The notes below the pieces were generated by a model. That model had not been told where the DNA came from and did no database searches. It was given only the letters and a program-made list of their open reading frames with translations. 51,571 nucleotides of DNA from Vreelandella neptunia (GTDB lineage Bacteria > Pseudomonadota > Gammaproteobacteria > Pseudomonadales > Halomonadaceae): the NCBI RefSeq assembly GCF_022489065.1, contig NZ_JAKVTW010000023.1, forward strand, positions 1-51,571, in the 5' to 3' direction. Below, piece after piece: positions 1-9,077 of this stretch. Position 1 is the first letter of the stretch. Each line of letters starts with the position of its first letter. A program made the position numbers and the translations under genes.

Positions 1-2
1 AA

Positions 3-350
3 CTTTACCTGGATGTGATCGGTGAGGTGGAATGGTACGGTGATAATAATGATTATCTTGGTGGCTCGACGTTGTCGAAAGACGATACCTATCGTTTCAA
101 CACTATGCTCTCCTATGATGTCGGCCCAGGACGTTATCTCTGGAGTCGTTATGTAAAGCAGATAGGTGGCGAAGAATCCGTTGACAGTGTGCCGCTTGAT
201 AACGAGATAGATACCGACACCATGAGCATCGGTTATACCCATTGGGTCGGACAGGACTTCCAACTGCAGGCCGAATATACCCGCGACCTGAGTGTGGAAA
301 ATGGCTTCGAAACCGACGGCGTAACCTTACGCTTGGCGATTCCGTTCTGA
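3..350 (+). CDS. Outer-membrane porin/transporter, C-terminal fragment (cut by window edge)
   Basis: The frame is open to the left edge, so this is the end of a longer gene. The visible 115 or so residues alternate polar and hydrophobic residues as in beta strands and end in Ile-Pro-Phe. A terminal Phe is the usual assembly signal of outer-membrane barrels. The end segment (QLQAEYTRDLSVENGF) resembles the last strands of the Phenol_MetA_deg family of outer-membrane transporters found beside aromatic catabolic genes; that assignment is from memory. Uptake of an aromatic substrate would fit the neighbouring TRAP transporter and hydroxylase. The N-terminal part and any signal peptide lie outside the window. 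Confidence 0.6.
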   Translation, partial: LYLDVIGEVEWYGDNNDYLGGSTLSKDDTYRFNTMLSYDVGPGRYLWSRYVKQIGGEESVDSVPLDNEIDTDTMSIGYTHWVGQDFQLQAEYTRDLSVENGFETDGVTLRLAIPF

Positions 351-429
351 GCAGAGGACTCATGCAACACCTGTCCTATCCAGTCTGGTGTTGACATGAT
401 TCGCTGCTACCGCCACTCTCAGCCGAATT

Positions 430-465
430 GTCAGTAGCCAGCCACATCGGTGGTTAGCTACTGAC
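430..465. terminator. Hairpin between porin and feaR-like gene
   Basis: A long, nearly perfect inverted repeat has arms GTCAGTAGC and GCTACTGAC extended by CCAC/GTGG around a short loop. It lies 80 bases after the porin stop and 29 bases beyond the end of the opposing regulator gene. There is no real T-run on either side, so it may be a weak bidirectional terminator for convergent transcription rather than a strong intrinsic one. Confidence 0.5.
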
Positions 466-493
466 CAATTTTATGAATGAGATACGGGCTCAC

Positions 494-1435
494 TCAATGC
501 AGTAAGTGCAGTCGGCGGTAGTCACGGGGAGAATGACCATAGATCCTTTTAAAGGTCCGACTGAAGTGGGCCGAATCATTGAAGCACCAGCGATAGGCAA
601 TCTCGGTGATAGATAAGCGCGCTTGGCCTGGACTTGCGAGCTCCTCCGCACAGGCCTGCAACCGGCTGCGCTGGATGTAGCGACAGACAGTATCGTCATG
701 AGCTTCGAACAGCCTGTAGAGCTGGCGCAACGAGACGTTCAAACGCTCGGCTAACGATGTTGGGGTCAGGTCGGGATCCTGGAGCTGCTGCTCTATCAGT
801 TGGCAGCACCCTTGGTAGAGCAGATCAAAAGTTGCCTCAGGCATACACCCTTGCCCCAATCCATGGGACAAAGGAACAAGCAGTGCTATAAGTGCTTCAC
901 AGATTGCCTCACCCTCTGCCTGGCTGGTATTGGCACTTAGTTTCCCGGAAACGATCCGGTTGATCATCAACTGCAATATCTGGCCACTAGGGCTGTTGGG
1001 AGTGAGCTTGCCGAAGGGTACTTCTCCCTGAGGTAGACGGGAAGCTAGCTCCGCTCGCGGCACATGGAAGGATGCATGCTCAATCATGCCACGTGGCATG
1101 ATTTCACAGGCCCGGGCCGAATCAACCAATACCATCTCGCCAGGAAGTAACTCCAGGGTACGCCCCTGCTGGTGAATACCAGCCTGACCGCGGCGTTGCA
1201 CGATCAGAAAACAGTACCGATCATCATCGTGTCCGATATTTAGCCGACGTCGTGCAATCAAGCTCGCATTTGTTCGGATCTCTGCAACTTCAAGACCACA
1301 GGTCACTTGAGACCCAACCTCACCGAAAAAAGGAGTACCATGCTCCGGAGGCCGAGAATCAAAACTTCCACAAACGTGACGAAGAGATGATAGCCAATTG
1401 TCAAACGCCGATAGTGAGGCTAAGGAAAGCGTCAT
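494..1435 (-). CDS. feaR: AraC-family regulator, FeaR-like
   Basis: 313 residues. The N-terminal ~200 residues form the ligand-binding part typical of the FeaR group (pattern FDNWLSSLRHVCGSF, then LLPGEMVLVDSARACEI). The last ~100 residues carry the two AraC helix-turn-helix units (SLAERLNVSLRQLYRLF, then ITEIAYRWCFNDSAHFSRTFK, ending SPRDYRR). FeaR in E. coli activates phenylethylamine catabolism (amine oxidase and phenylacetaldehyde dehydrogenase); neither is visible here. It lies just downstream, same strand, of the TRAP transporter operon, so control of transporter or hydroxylase expression in response to an aromatic acid is a reasonable inference. The family is sure; the exact effector is not. 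Confidence 0.75.
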   Translation of the reverse strand: MTLSLASLSAFDNWLSSLRHVCGSFDSRPPEHGTPFFGEVGSQVTCGLEVAEIRTNASLIARRRLNIGHDDDRYCFLIVQRRGQAGIHQQGRTLELLPGEMVLVDSARACEIMPRGMIEHASFHVPRAELASRLPQGEVPFGKLTPNSPSGQILQLMINRIVSGKLSANTSQAEGEAICEALIALLVPLSHGLGQGCMPEATFDLLYQGCCQLIEQQLQDPDLTPTSLAERLNVSLRQLYRLFEAHDDTVCRYIQRSRLQACAEELASPGQARLSITEIAYRWCFNDSAHFSRTFKRIYGHSPRDYRRLHLLH

Positions 1436-1597
1436 GGGCTTCTCTACTCAAATAGTTATAATTATAAGTGCCTAATACAGTGTTCACCGCTATCAATTCT
1501 ACCCGCACTCTTCTGGTATGGATAAAGTTCAACCGACATATATTAGGCCTACGATCAACAACAAGAGGTTATTACAAACGTTTCAAAAAGATATTCT

Positions 1598-2917
1598 TCA
1601 AAGCCACACAAGAGATAGTGCCGGTATCATCACCACGATCGCAATACGCACTATGTCGGCGCCAATAAAAGGTAGGATGCCGCGATTGACCGTCGACAGC
1701 GAAGCACCTCGGCTATATTTCTGGACGATAAACAGATTCATCCCCATGGGTGGTGTGATCAAACCTATTTCTACAACCATCAGCGCGACGATACCGAACC
1801 AGATGGATTTTTCCGTAGCATCAAGGCCAAACAGATCTAGCCCTAAGATAATCGGATAGAAGATAGGGATGGTGAGTAAAATCATGGATAACGAATCCAT
1901 GACACAGCCTAATAGTAGATAAATCAACAGAATGATCAGCAACACGACAAGCGGCGCAAAGCCACTGCCCAAAATCCACTCCGCCAACGTGTTCGGCAGT
2001 TGTCCTAGTGCCAAGCCGCTATTTAAAAGATCAGCACCAATTACCACCAAGTAGATCATTGCGGTCGCTTCGGCGGTGCCAATCAAACTTTTATACACAC
2101 CCTGCCAACGCATGCCGCCGCGCACTATGGCGTACAAACCACATGCAGCAGCGCCAATCGAGGCAGCTTCGGTTAAGTTTGCCCAGCCGCCATACAGTCC
2201 GAAAATGACGATAGCGAAAATAACTAGAATGGGGGCAATATCACGCAAGCTTACCACTCGTTCGGCCCATGAGTGGCGAGGCGCTCGCTCAACATCACGC
2301 ATCGTTTTTATGGCCATGATGCGAATAACGACCATGTACCCGGCAACGGCTAGCAAGCCTGGGAGAATCGCCGCCATAAAAAGGGCGGCAATAGATTCTT
2401 GGGTTAATACCGCATAAACAATTAACGGCACCGAGGGGGGAATAAGAATACCCAAGGTGCCAGCTGCCGCTACCGTACCCGTCGCCAACCGCTGCCCATA
2501 GTGGTAACGCTCCAACTCAGGTAGTGCCACTTGGCTCATCGTAGTGGCAGTAGCGAGCGAAGAGCCACAAATGGCGCCAAAACCGGCACATGCACCCGCC
2601 GCCGACATCGCAAGCCCGCCGCGCCAATGGCCTATCCAACTGGCGCAGGCTCGAAATAGCGCTGCTGACAAACCTCCATGAACGGCAAACTGCCCCATCA
2701 AAACAAAAATTGGGATTACGGCCAGGTCATAGCTGGAAAACCGGGCATAGACTAAGTTATTCAGAGTAAAGAGTAACGAGTTGAGATCCCCATCATTAAC
2801 CAACCAATAGCAGATTGCGCCCGCCACGAGCATGGCCACGCCGACATGCAAGCGCAAGCCTAACATCACTAACAAGATGCCCAACGAGATGGCACCGATT
2901 TCAAGGCCGCCCATCAT
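1598..2917 (-). CDS. dctM: TRAP transporter large permease DctM
   Basis: 439 residues, close to the usual ~425 for DctM. It is almost entirely hydrophobic with about a dozen membrane segments and the family signature region GAACAGFGAICGSSLATATTM. DctM is the sodium-driven channel subunit of tripartite ATP-independent periplasmic transporters. Its ATG overlaps the end of the DctQ gene by 4 bases (ATGA), so the two are translationally coupled. The gene ends the P-Q-M operon. Given the adjacent aromatic hydroxylase, the substrate is probably an aromatic carboxylate rather than a C4-dicarboxylate; that is inference from context only. Confidence 0.9.
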   Translation of the reverse strand: MMGGLEIGAISLGILLVMLGLRLHVGVAMLVAGAICYWLVNDGDLNSLLFTLNNLVYARFSSYDLAVIPIFVLMGQFAVHGGLSAALFRACASWIGHWRGGLAMSAAGACAGFGAICGSSLATATTMSQVALPELERYHYGQRLATGTVAAAGTLGILIPPSVPLIVYAVLTQESIAALFMAAILPGLLAVAGYMVVIRIMAIKTMRDVERAPRHSWAERVVSLRDIAPILVIFAIVIFGLYGGWANLTEAASIGAAACGLYAIVRGGMRWQGVYKSLIGTAEATAMIYLVVIGADLLNSGLALGQLPNTLAEWILGSGFAPLVVLLIILLIYLLLGCVMDSLSMILLTIPIFYPIILGLDLFGLDATEKSIWFGIVALMVVEIGLITPPMGMNLFIVQKYSRGASLSTVNRGILPFIGADIVRIAIVVMIPALSLVWL

Positions 2918-3420
2918 AAGTTGCCCTCCTCTGCTGGGGTATGGGCTTCATCGCTAACCAAACAGTGGAAACCTTGGTACAACGCACACAGACCTAGCAA
3001 TGCAAGCCCAGGCAGCATGGCTGCCTGGGGAATCCATTGCGGAATTCCCAGCTGTACACTTTGGGAGTTATAGGTAAGGCTATCGAGTGAGAGTAGTGCA
3101 GTTCTCCATACCAGTATCGCGCTCACTAGCGCCAATACTAAATGCGCAAACATCAATAAAACGCGGTTGAGGCCTGCCGGAAACAGTGTGCCAACGATAT
3201 CGACACGAATATGGCGGTCATTGATTTCGCACAGTGGCAGAAAGCAAGCTACTGCAACGGCAATCATCATTTGCAGCAGCTCGATATCGCCAGATAAAGG
3301 CGCCGACCAAATCCGCCGACCCAGCATCGATACCAGCGACGTACCGATGGCAGTCAATAGCAGCAAACCGCCCACCATAGCCATCGCAATGGCTAATCGT
3401 CTCAGTAATATTTTTGTCAT
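2914..3420 (-). CDS. dctQ: TRAP transporter small permease DctQ
   Basis: 168 residues with four predicted membrane helices and the DctQ core pattern (ADLVGAF-like in another frame is a shadow; the real frame shows RRIWSAPLSGDIELLQMMIAVAV and LCEINDRHIRVDIV). DctQ is the small membrane subunit that links the binding protein DctP to the DctM channel. It lies 38 bases after dctP and overlaps dctM by 4 bases, a standard P-Q-M order. Confidence 0.88.
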   Translation of the reverse strand: MTKILLRRLAIAMAMVGGLLLLTAIGTSLVSMLGRRIWSAPLSGDIELLQMMIAVAVACFLPLCEINDRHIRVDIVGTLFPAGLNRVLLMFAHLVLALVSAILVWRTALLSLDSLTYNSQSVQLGIPQWIPQAAMLPGLALLGLCALYQGFHCLVSDEAHTPAEEGNL

Positions 3421-3458
3421 AACCCTCTCCCAACGACCTGGTAAGCCTTATATACGAC

Positions 3459-4541
3459 TTAAAAGCCAGACGCTTTCAGACGCAGTTCAGGGGCCTGCTC
3501 TTCTACGATCACGGATAGCGACTCAGCCAGGGTGCGACGATCAATACCACCGCTACTATCAGCCATCCAGTTAGTCGCGAGACTGCGCGTCACCTCCTCC
3601 ATCGAGTGCCAAGCGGCATCATCAAGTGTGATAACGGTATGCTCTGGGTCGGCTTCTACCCCACTCTTTGCTTCATCAATCGCGTCATCCCAGGCTTTAC
3701 CGAAACGTTCGGAAAGCACTTCACCACTTAGAGAGTCCAGCACTTCACGTGCATCGTCTGGCAGACGGTCGTAACTGCGCTGATTCATCAACAGCGCCAA
3801 CGCGGTCACTGTGGGGGTCGCCTGATCGTCGGCAGTTTCGGTGTGATAAAAGGTCACTTCGTTCAACTTGGTAGGCGGAACCACTTCCCAGGCAGCAGCG
3901 GCACCATCGATAACACCTTTCGCCAAGGTGTCTGCAATCTGGGCAGGCGGCATACTGACCGCAGAAGCGCCCAACTCTTCAATCAGGTTAGAGGCCATGC
4001 GGGTCGAGGCCCGCAGCCGTAGATCATTCATATCGGCAAGATTATTGATGGGTGTTTCACGGGTATGAAAAACACTCCCCCCATCACTATGTACCGCAAG
4101 CAACTTATAATCGCGGAAGTCTTCCGCTGCATGGTCTTGGGTGAATTGCCACGCGATGCGGCTTGCCTCAACCCCTCCCGAAGGAAGCACAAAAGGCAGT
4201 TCTAACGCTTCACTACGCGGGAAACGCCCCGCAGAGTAACCCAGTGCTGTCCAGGCGATATCAACGACGCCATTACGAACTGTATCGGCAAGCTGGGCGG
4301 GCGTGCCACCCAATTGCATAGAAGGATATATTTGGCAGCGCAGCTCACCCTCAGAGCGGGTCTCAAGGTCTTCACACCAGGGTTCAATTACATGTTGCTG
4401 TGCGTTCGACATGGCGGGCAAGAAGTGCATGATTCTTAATGTTGTTGTCGCGTGGGCGGGTAGTGTCGCCGTTATAAGACCGACGGCTGATACGCCTAGG
4501 GCAACGCGCATACAACGTGATAATAATTGAGATTTACGCAT
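3459..4541 (-). CDS. dctP: TRAP transporter substrate-binding protein DctP
   Basis: About 360 residues from the chosen start MRKSQLLSRC. That start gives a clean signal peptide (basic N-terminus, hydrophobic core ALGVSAVGLITATL, then AHA cleavage site); an upstream in-frame ATG at 4586 would put 15 extra residues in front of it. The mature part has the DctP hallmarks: MQLGGTPAQLADTVRNGVVDIAWTALGY near the N-terminus and the arginine-containing segment LRLRASTRMASNLIEELGA, whose Arg contacts the substrate carboxylate in this family. It is the first gene of the dctPQM operon, with its own promoter region between 4542 and 4697. Confidence 0.88.
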   Translation of the reverse strand: MRKSQLLSRCMRVALGVSAVGLITATLPAHATTTLRIMHFLPAMSNAQQHVIEPWCEDLETRSEGELRCQIYPSMQLGGTPAQLADTVRNGVVDIAWTALGYSAGRFPRSEALELPFVLPSGGVEASRIAWQFTQDHAAEDFRDYKLLAVHSDGGSVFHTRETPINNLADMNDLRLRASTRMASNLIEELGASAVSMPPAQIADTLAKGVIDGAAAAWEVVPPTKLNEVTFYHTETADDQATPTVTALALLMNQRSYDRLPDDAREVLDSLSGEVLSERFGKAWDDAIDEAKSGVEADPEHTVITLDDAAWHSMEEVTRSLATNWMADSSGGIDRRTLAESLSVIVEEQAPELRLKASGF

Positions 4542-4697
4542 GTTTTTCACCATTGTTATTAAATATGAAAATTGCATATTCGACATTTCATTAATATATA
4601 AACAAAATACAGAGCATTAAAACAGTTATTCGTTAGTCGTAGACAACTAAAGCAAGTCAACGAAAAAATAGTGACGACCTTATGCCTCTAATAAAAT

Positions 4698-4719
4698 GAG
4701 CCAGCTGTTAAGCTGGCTC
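4698..4719 (-). terminator. Intrinsic terminator after the flavoprotein hydroxylase
   Basis: Perfect 8-bp inverted repeat GAGCCAGC / GCTGGCTC with a 6-base loop starts 7 bases after the hydroxylase stop codon. On the minus strand it is followed by ATTTTATTAG. This separates the hydroxylase from the dctPQM operon downstream. Confidence 0.75.
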
Positions 4720-4725
4720 GTGACT

Positions 4726-6609
4726 TTATGCCTGGAAGATAGGTTTAATGAAATCAGCGAGCTCGTCGGTAGCTGAAAGCGGCAACACGTGCGCCACATA
4801 CTGGTCGGGCCGCACAACGACGACTGCCCCGTCCCGGGCGATGCCGCGAGCCTCAAAGATATCGTCATCGGACAGAGTGCCAAATACGTTCTCTAAATTG
4901 ATTAGCGAATAGGGGCCGACTTCAGGCTTGAAAGCATTAGGCACACAATTAATATCGACGGCTTCATGCGGTTGCTGATAGATAACCTTGACATCAAACC
5001 AACTGCTGAGGCCCTCAGGCTGCGGTGCGACTTGCAACGGCGAACTGTCTGACGTTTTCAACCAATCGGCAAGCTTATCCACGGCTGAGGAGGTTTCCAC
5101 TGTTGCTGAATCAGCAAACACATACAGGCGCCAGCGACCATCAGCTTCTGCTAAGTGACCAAGATGCAATGGGTTACCGTCGCAGACACGCACGGCTTTG
5201 GCCGATTTGAAGCGCTTTCCAATCGGGAACCCTGTAGCGAGCGCTTGATGCCGGTTTCCCCCAGTAATCAATGATGGCTGATATTCGGTCATAAAACCGG
5301 CCGGAAACTCGATAGTCCGGGTATAAAAATCCTCAAGCGCAGAAGGATCCTCAAAATCCTCAGGACGCTTAGCCATCATCGACGACCATTCTTTGTCAAA
5401 GTCAATCAGGTTTTTAGCCACCACTTGTCGCTCGGCAGAGTAGGTCGACAGTAGGCTGGCAGGGCTGATACCGGTTAGCACATGACCCAGCTTCCAACCC
5501 AAGTTAAATCCGTCCTGCATGGAAACGTTCATGCCCTGTCCGGCTTTGGCGCTGTGGGTATGGCAAGCGTCTCCCGTAATAAATACGCGAGGAAGACGAC
5601 CAGAACTAGCGTCTTCAACGTCGTCAAAACGGTCAGTGAGACGGTGTCCGACTTCATACACGCTATGCCAAGCCACATGGCGCACATCCAGGGTATAGGG
5701 ATGCATGATTTCGTTGGCTTTGGCGATGATGGTCTCAATCGGTGTTTCCCGAACCTTGTTGCCTCCATCCTCTGGGACTTCCCCTAGATCTACATACATT
5801 CTGAATAGGTGCCCACCCTCACGCGGGATAAGAAGAATACTGCCGCCTTCATGGGATTGAATCGCACACTTGGTGCGAATATCAGGGAAATCAGTCACTG
5901 CCAGCACATCCATGACACCCCAGGCGTGGTTCGCTTGATCGCCTGCTAGCTTGCAACCAATGGCAGTCCGCACACCACTGCGCGCACCGTCACAGCCTAT
6001 GACATACCTGGCACGCACCACTTTGTCCTGCCCTTCATTTTCGCCCGTAGAATGGCGTAGCGTCACCGTGACCGGATACGCTTCATTCGCGTCCGAAATT
6101 GTAAGGCTTTCAAAAGCAAAACCGTAATCTGGTTTAAGTCGAGCCGGGCCATTGTGGGCAGCCTCAGCTAGGTAATCGAGCACCCTGGCCTGGTTAACAA
6201 TCAGGTGAGGGAACTCACTGATACCTTGCGGGTCATCAGCGGTACGCGCTGCTCGCTTAATGTTCTTCGGCATCTGTGAGTCAGGCTTCCAAAAAGCCAT
6301 CTCGGTTATACGATAAGCTTCTGCGGTGATCTGATCGGCAAATCCAAAGGCTTGGAACGTTTCGACACTTCGAGCCTGAATGCCATCGGCATGACCAATT
6401 TCCAACCGCCCCGCACGTCGTTCCACAATACGCGTGGCAATACTAGGGAATTGAGCTAATTGAGCAGCCAGCATCATCCCAGCAGGCCCCGTACCCACAA
6501 TAAGAACATCGACTTCTTCAGGCAGCGTCTGCGGTCGATTCAAGCCAGTACCAGTAGCCGTCTTAATACGCGGGTCACAGGAAATATATCCATAATGATG
6601 GAATTGCAT
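4726..6609 (-). CDS. mobA: FAD-dependent aromatic hydroxylase, MobA-like (3-hydroxybenzoate 4-monooxygenase family)
   Basis: 627 residues. The three flavoprotein hydroxylase motifs are present: GTGPAG at residues 39-44 (dinucleotide fold), CDGARSGVR around 206-214 (DG motif) and FITGDACHTHSAKAGQG at 343-359 (GD motif). A C-terminal thioredoxin-like dimer domain (phenol hydroxylase type) ends in VVVVRPDQYVAHVLPL. From the N-terminus on it closely follows my memory of Comamonas testosteroni MobA, which converts 3-hydroxybenzoate to protocatechuate; residues I recall near that active site (Asp75, His135, Lys247) fall at the same positions here. The neighbours degrade homoprotocatechuate, so the real substrate could be 3- or 4-hydroxyphenylacetate instead. 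It is transcribed divergently from hpaF across a 496-base region. Confidence 0.8.
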   Translation of the reverse strand: MQFHHYGYISCDPRIKTATGTGLNRPQTLPEEVDVLIVGTGPAGMMLAAQLAQFPSIATRIVERRAGRLEIGHADGIQARSVETFQAFGFADQITAEAYRITEMAFWKPDSQMPKNIKRAARTADDPQGISEFPHLIVNQARVLDYLAEAAHNGPARLKPDYGFAFESLTISDANEAYPVTVTLRHSTGENEGQDKVVRARYVIGCDGARSGVRTAIGCKLAGDQANHAWGVMDVLAVTDFPDIRTKCAIQSHEGGSILLIPREGGHLFRMYVDLGEVPEDGGNKVRETPIETIIAKANEIMHPYTLDVRHVAWHSVYEVGHRLTDRFDDVEDASSGRLPRVFITGDACHTHSAKAGQGMNVSMQDGFNLGWKLGHVLTGISPASLLSTYSAERQVVAKNLIDFDKEWSSMMAKRPEDFEDPSALEDFYTRTIEFPAGFMTEYQPSLITGGNRHQALATGFPIGKRFKSAKAVRVCDGNPLHLGHLAEADGRWRLYVFADSATVETSSAVDKLADWLKTSDSSPLQVAPQPEGLSSWFDVKVIYQQPHEAVDINCVPNAFKPEVGPYSLINLENVFGTLSDDDIFEARGIARDGAVVVVRPDQYVAHVLPLSATDELADFIKPIFQA

Positions 6610-6924
6610 AATATCTACCTCATAAAGGTGAAGTGATAGGGCTACCCCCGCCGTGGCAAGACAAGAAAATATCTTGAGCGGGGACTGGTCACACTGCCGG
6701 GGCCTTCACCGTTAGACCTCTTCCTGGCACGTGCTGCTTCTTCTATTTCTATGCTGATCCAGGTGACTACCCATGAGGATGTGTTTTACGCAGTCTTGAT
6801 GGTACTTTTCATAAAACACACACCGACATTAGTAGACCATCGTTCATTAGTTAAAAAATATTGTTAATCTATAAACATTACGCTGTACCTCGTAGCGTAA
6901 AAATAATATATAAACAGGTATTAT

Positions 6925-6939
6925 TGACATTAAATGTCA
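6925..6939. promoter_or_regulatory. Perfect inverted repeat, possible operator
   Basis: TGACATT and AATGTCA are exact reverse complements separated by one A. The site lies about 50 bases upstream of the best -35 element of the hpa promoter, a typical place for an activator such as the AraC-type HpaA, or for a second repressor site. The binding protein is unknown. Confidence 0.5.
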
Positions 6940-6975
6940 TGCAAGGGAGAGATTGTTTGTTATAAAATTTTCTTC

Positions 6976-7011
6976 TTGACAGCCTATTTTGTTTTTTTGT
7001 TAATATATTAA
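6976..7011 (+). promoter_or_regulatory. Likely hpa promoter with a palindrome over the -10 region
   Basis: TTGACA at 6976-6981 is a consensus -35. A perfect 12-base palindrome TTAATATATTAA at 7000-7011 lies 18 bases later and overlaps any -10 box. HpaR is a MarR-family repressor, and MarR proteins bind AT-rich palindromes over promoters, so this is the best candidate HpaR operator. Seen: the two elements. Inferred: their function. Confidence 0.5.
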
Positions 7012-7105
7012 TGAAATACGAGTCTACTTCAGATATAACGACGCTATACGTCGCTCACCAGCACCCTCGCGGTAGTTCGCCCCCGCGTTTTTAGGGAGAT
7101 ATGAC

Positions 7106-7486
7106 ATGCCACACCTGCATATCGAATACTCGCCAAGCATTGATGAACATGTTGATGTTCATCACGTTTGCCTAGTCGCCTATCAAGCGATGAGAGAGAG
7201 CGGTATTTTTCCTCTCGCGGGCATTCGTGTACGCGCCTTCGCCGCTAGCCATTGCATCGTCGCCGACAATCACCCAGACAACAATTTTATGGCAATGACC
7301 CTTTCGATCGGTGCTGGCCGGGACACGGCTGCGCTGAAAGCGGCTGGCGACCACCTATTCTCAGCCGTGCAACAAGCGTTTGCCATTCCACTTGCATCTC
7401 CCTATTTCGCTTTGTCTCTGGAGATCCGTGAGATCAACGCGGATCTGAGCTGGAAAGACACCCCCATTCACAATCGACTGTCCTAA
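7106..7486 (+). CDS. hpaF: 5-carboxymethyl-2-hydroxymuconate delta-isomerase HpaF
   Basis: 126 residues, the normal size for this tautomerase-fold enzyme. The start MPH places Pro right after the initiator Met, so Pro becomes the catalytic N-terminal base after Met removal. The segment SGIFPLAGIRVRAF and then MTLSIGAGRD match the E. coli enzyme. It isomerises 5-carboxymethyl-2-hydroxymuconate in homoprotocatechuate degradation. AGGGAG upstream of 7106 supports this ATG over the ATG 5 bases earlier, which is out of frame. First gene of the hpa operon, 16 bases before hpaE. Confidence 0.92.
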   Translation: MPHLHIEYSPSIDEHVDVHHVCLVAYQAMRESGIFPLAGIRVRAFAASHCIVADNHPDNNFMAMTLSIGAGRDTAALKAAGDHLFSAVQQAFAIPLASPYFALSLEIREINADLSWKDTPIHNRLS

Positions 7487-7502
7487 TTCAGGAGCCTCTT
7501 CC

Positions 7503-9017
7503 ATGAGCACACTACAAGGCAACATCGAACGCGCGCAGGAGTACCTTCAACGCTTCAAAGAGCAAGGTGTCCTTAATCACATTAACGGTGAATCGACACA
7601 CGCCTCGTCAGGCGATACGTTTGAGACGCTCTCGCCAATCGACCTTAAGCCTTTGGCTAAGGTAGCTCGGGGCGGTCTCGACGACATTGACCGCGCAGTT
7701 AAAGCCTCGCAGGAGGCCTTCAAAACCTGGAGCAAGACGCCTGGCAAAGAGCGTCGCGCCATCCTGATTAAAGTTGCCGAAGCCATCGAAGCACGAGCCG
7801 AAGAGATCGCTTTCACCGAATGTATGGATACCGGCCAAGCGCTGCGCTTTATGTCTAAAGCCGCTATTCGTGGCGCGGCTAATTTCCGCTACTTTGCCGA
7901 CAAAGCCCCTCAGGCTGAAGATGGACAGGCACTGCGTAACGACACTCAAATGAACGTGACCTCCAAGCGCCCGCTTGGCCCAGTCGGGGTTATCACCCCA
8001 TGGAATACACCGTTCATGCTTTCAACGTGGAAAATTGCCCCCGCATTGGCCTCTGGTTGCACTGTCGTTCATAAGCCTGCTGAATTCTCGCCAATGACCG
8101 CTAAGCTATTGGTAGAGATTGCCGAAGAGGCCGGTTTGCCCAAAGGAGTACTAAACCTAGTCAACGGCTTTGGTGAAGACGCCGGTAAAGCACTGACCGA
8201 ACATCCTGGGATTAAAGCCATTGCCTTCGTAGGGGAAAGCCGCACTGGCCAGATGATCATGGCTCAGGCAGCGCCAACGCTGAAGCGCTTTCACTTCGAA
8301 CTGGGCGGCAAAAACCCGGTCATTGTTTTCGACGATGCCGACATTGATCGCGCGGTCAATGCCGCTAGCTTCATGATCTACTCACTAAACGGTGAACGCT
8401 GCACTTCCTCTTCGCGTCTGCTGGTGCAAGAGTCAATCTACGAAGAGGTTACTCGTCGCGTGGCTGATATCGCTAACAACGCCAAAGTGGGACATCCACT
8501 CGATCCAGAAACGGTAGTTGGCCCATTAATTCACCCTGAACATGAGCAGAAAGTCCTTTCTTACTTCGAAAAGGCGCGTGAGCAAGGTGCCACCATTGCG
8601 GCTGGTGGTATGAAAGTCGGCGAAGAGGGCTGTTTTGTTCGCCCCACTCTCTTTACCAACGCCACGAATGACATGGTGATAGCCCAAGAAGAAATCTTCG
8701 GCCCCGTCTTAACCGCTATTCCGTTCAAAGATGAGGAAGAGGCGCTGAGCATCGCCAACGATACTCAGTACGGACTCGCAGCTTACCTTTGGACTAACGA
8801 CCTAAACCGGGCGATGCGTCTGACTGATGCGCTCGAAGCGGGAATGATATGGGTCAACTCTGAAAACGTTCGCCACCTACCCGCTCCCTTCGGCGGTGTA
8901 AAGGCTTCCGGTATCGGGCGTGATGGAGGTGACTGGTCTTTCGACTTCTACATGGAAACGGTCAACGTTTCATTCCCGCGTAAGACACATCAGGTTCCCA
9001 ATCTCGGCTCAGCCTAG
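7503..9017 (+). CDS. hpaE: 5-carboxymethyl-2-hydroxymuconate semialdehyde dehydrogenase HpaE
   Basis: 504 residues of the NAD(P)-dependent aldehyde dehydrogenase superfamily. The catalytic base Glu266 lies in FELGGKNP and the nucleophile Cys300 in NGERCTSSSR; the cofactor segment ITPWNTPFML is also present. HpaE oxidises the semialdehyde made by ring cleavage of homoprotocatechuate to the dicarboxylate that HpaF isomerises. Position between hpaF and a ring-cleavage dioxygenase makes the HpaE assignment much more likely than a general aldehyde dehydrogenase. Confidence 0.92.
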   Translation: MSTLQGNIERAQEYLQRFKEQGVLNHINGESTHASSGDTFETLSPIDLKPLAKVARGGLDDIDRAVKASQEAFKTWSKTPGKERRAILIKVAEAIEARAEEIAFTECMDTGQALRFMSKAAIRGAANFRYFADKAPQAEDGQALRNDTQMNVTSKRPLGPVGVITPWNTPFMLSTWKIAPALASGCTVVHKPAEFSPMTAKLLVEIAEEAGLPKGVLNLVNGFGEDAGKALTEHPGIKAIAFVGESRTGQMIMAQAAPTLKRFHFELGGKNPVIVFDDADIDRAVNAASFMIYSLNGERCTSSSRLLVQESIYEEVTRRVADIANNAKVGHPLDPETVVGPLIHPEHEQKVLSYFEKAREQGATIAAGGMKVGEEGCFVRPTLFTNATNDMVIAQEEIFGPVLTAIPFKDEEEALSIANDTQYGLAAYLWTNDLNRAMRLTDALEAGMIWVNSENVRHLPAPFGGVKASGIGRDGGDWSFDFYMETVNVSFPRKTHQVPNLGSA

Positions 9018-9077
9018 CGCTGGCTGGGAGAGTTCCAGGCTTAACCACCTTATTTAGCTGATACATGGAGACATCAC

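Larger units (their letters stand above)
6610..7105. promoter_or_regulatory. Divergent control region between hydroxylase and hpa operon
   Basis: 496 bases without a gene, strikingly AT-rich from 6840 to 7020 compared with the flanks. It must carry the promoters for the hydroxylase (leftward) and for hpaF onward (rightward). Two clear palindromes and one promoter-like element sit on the hpa side and are listed separately. Confidence 0.7.
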
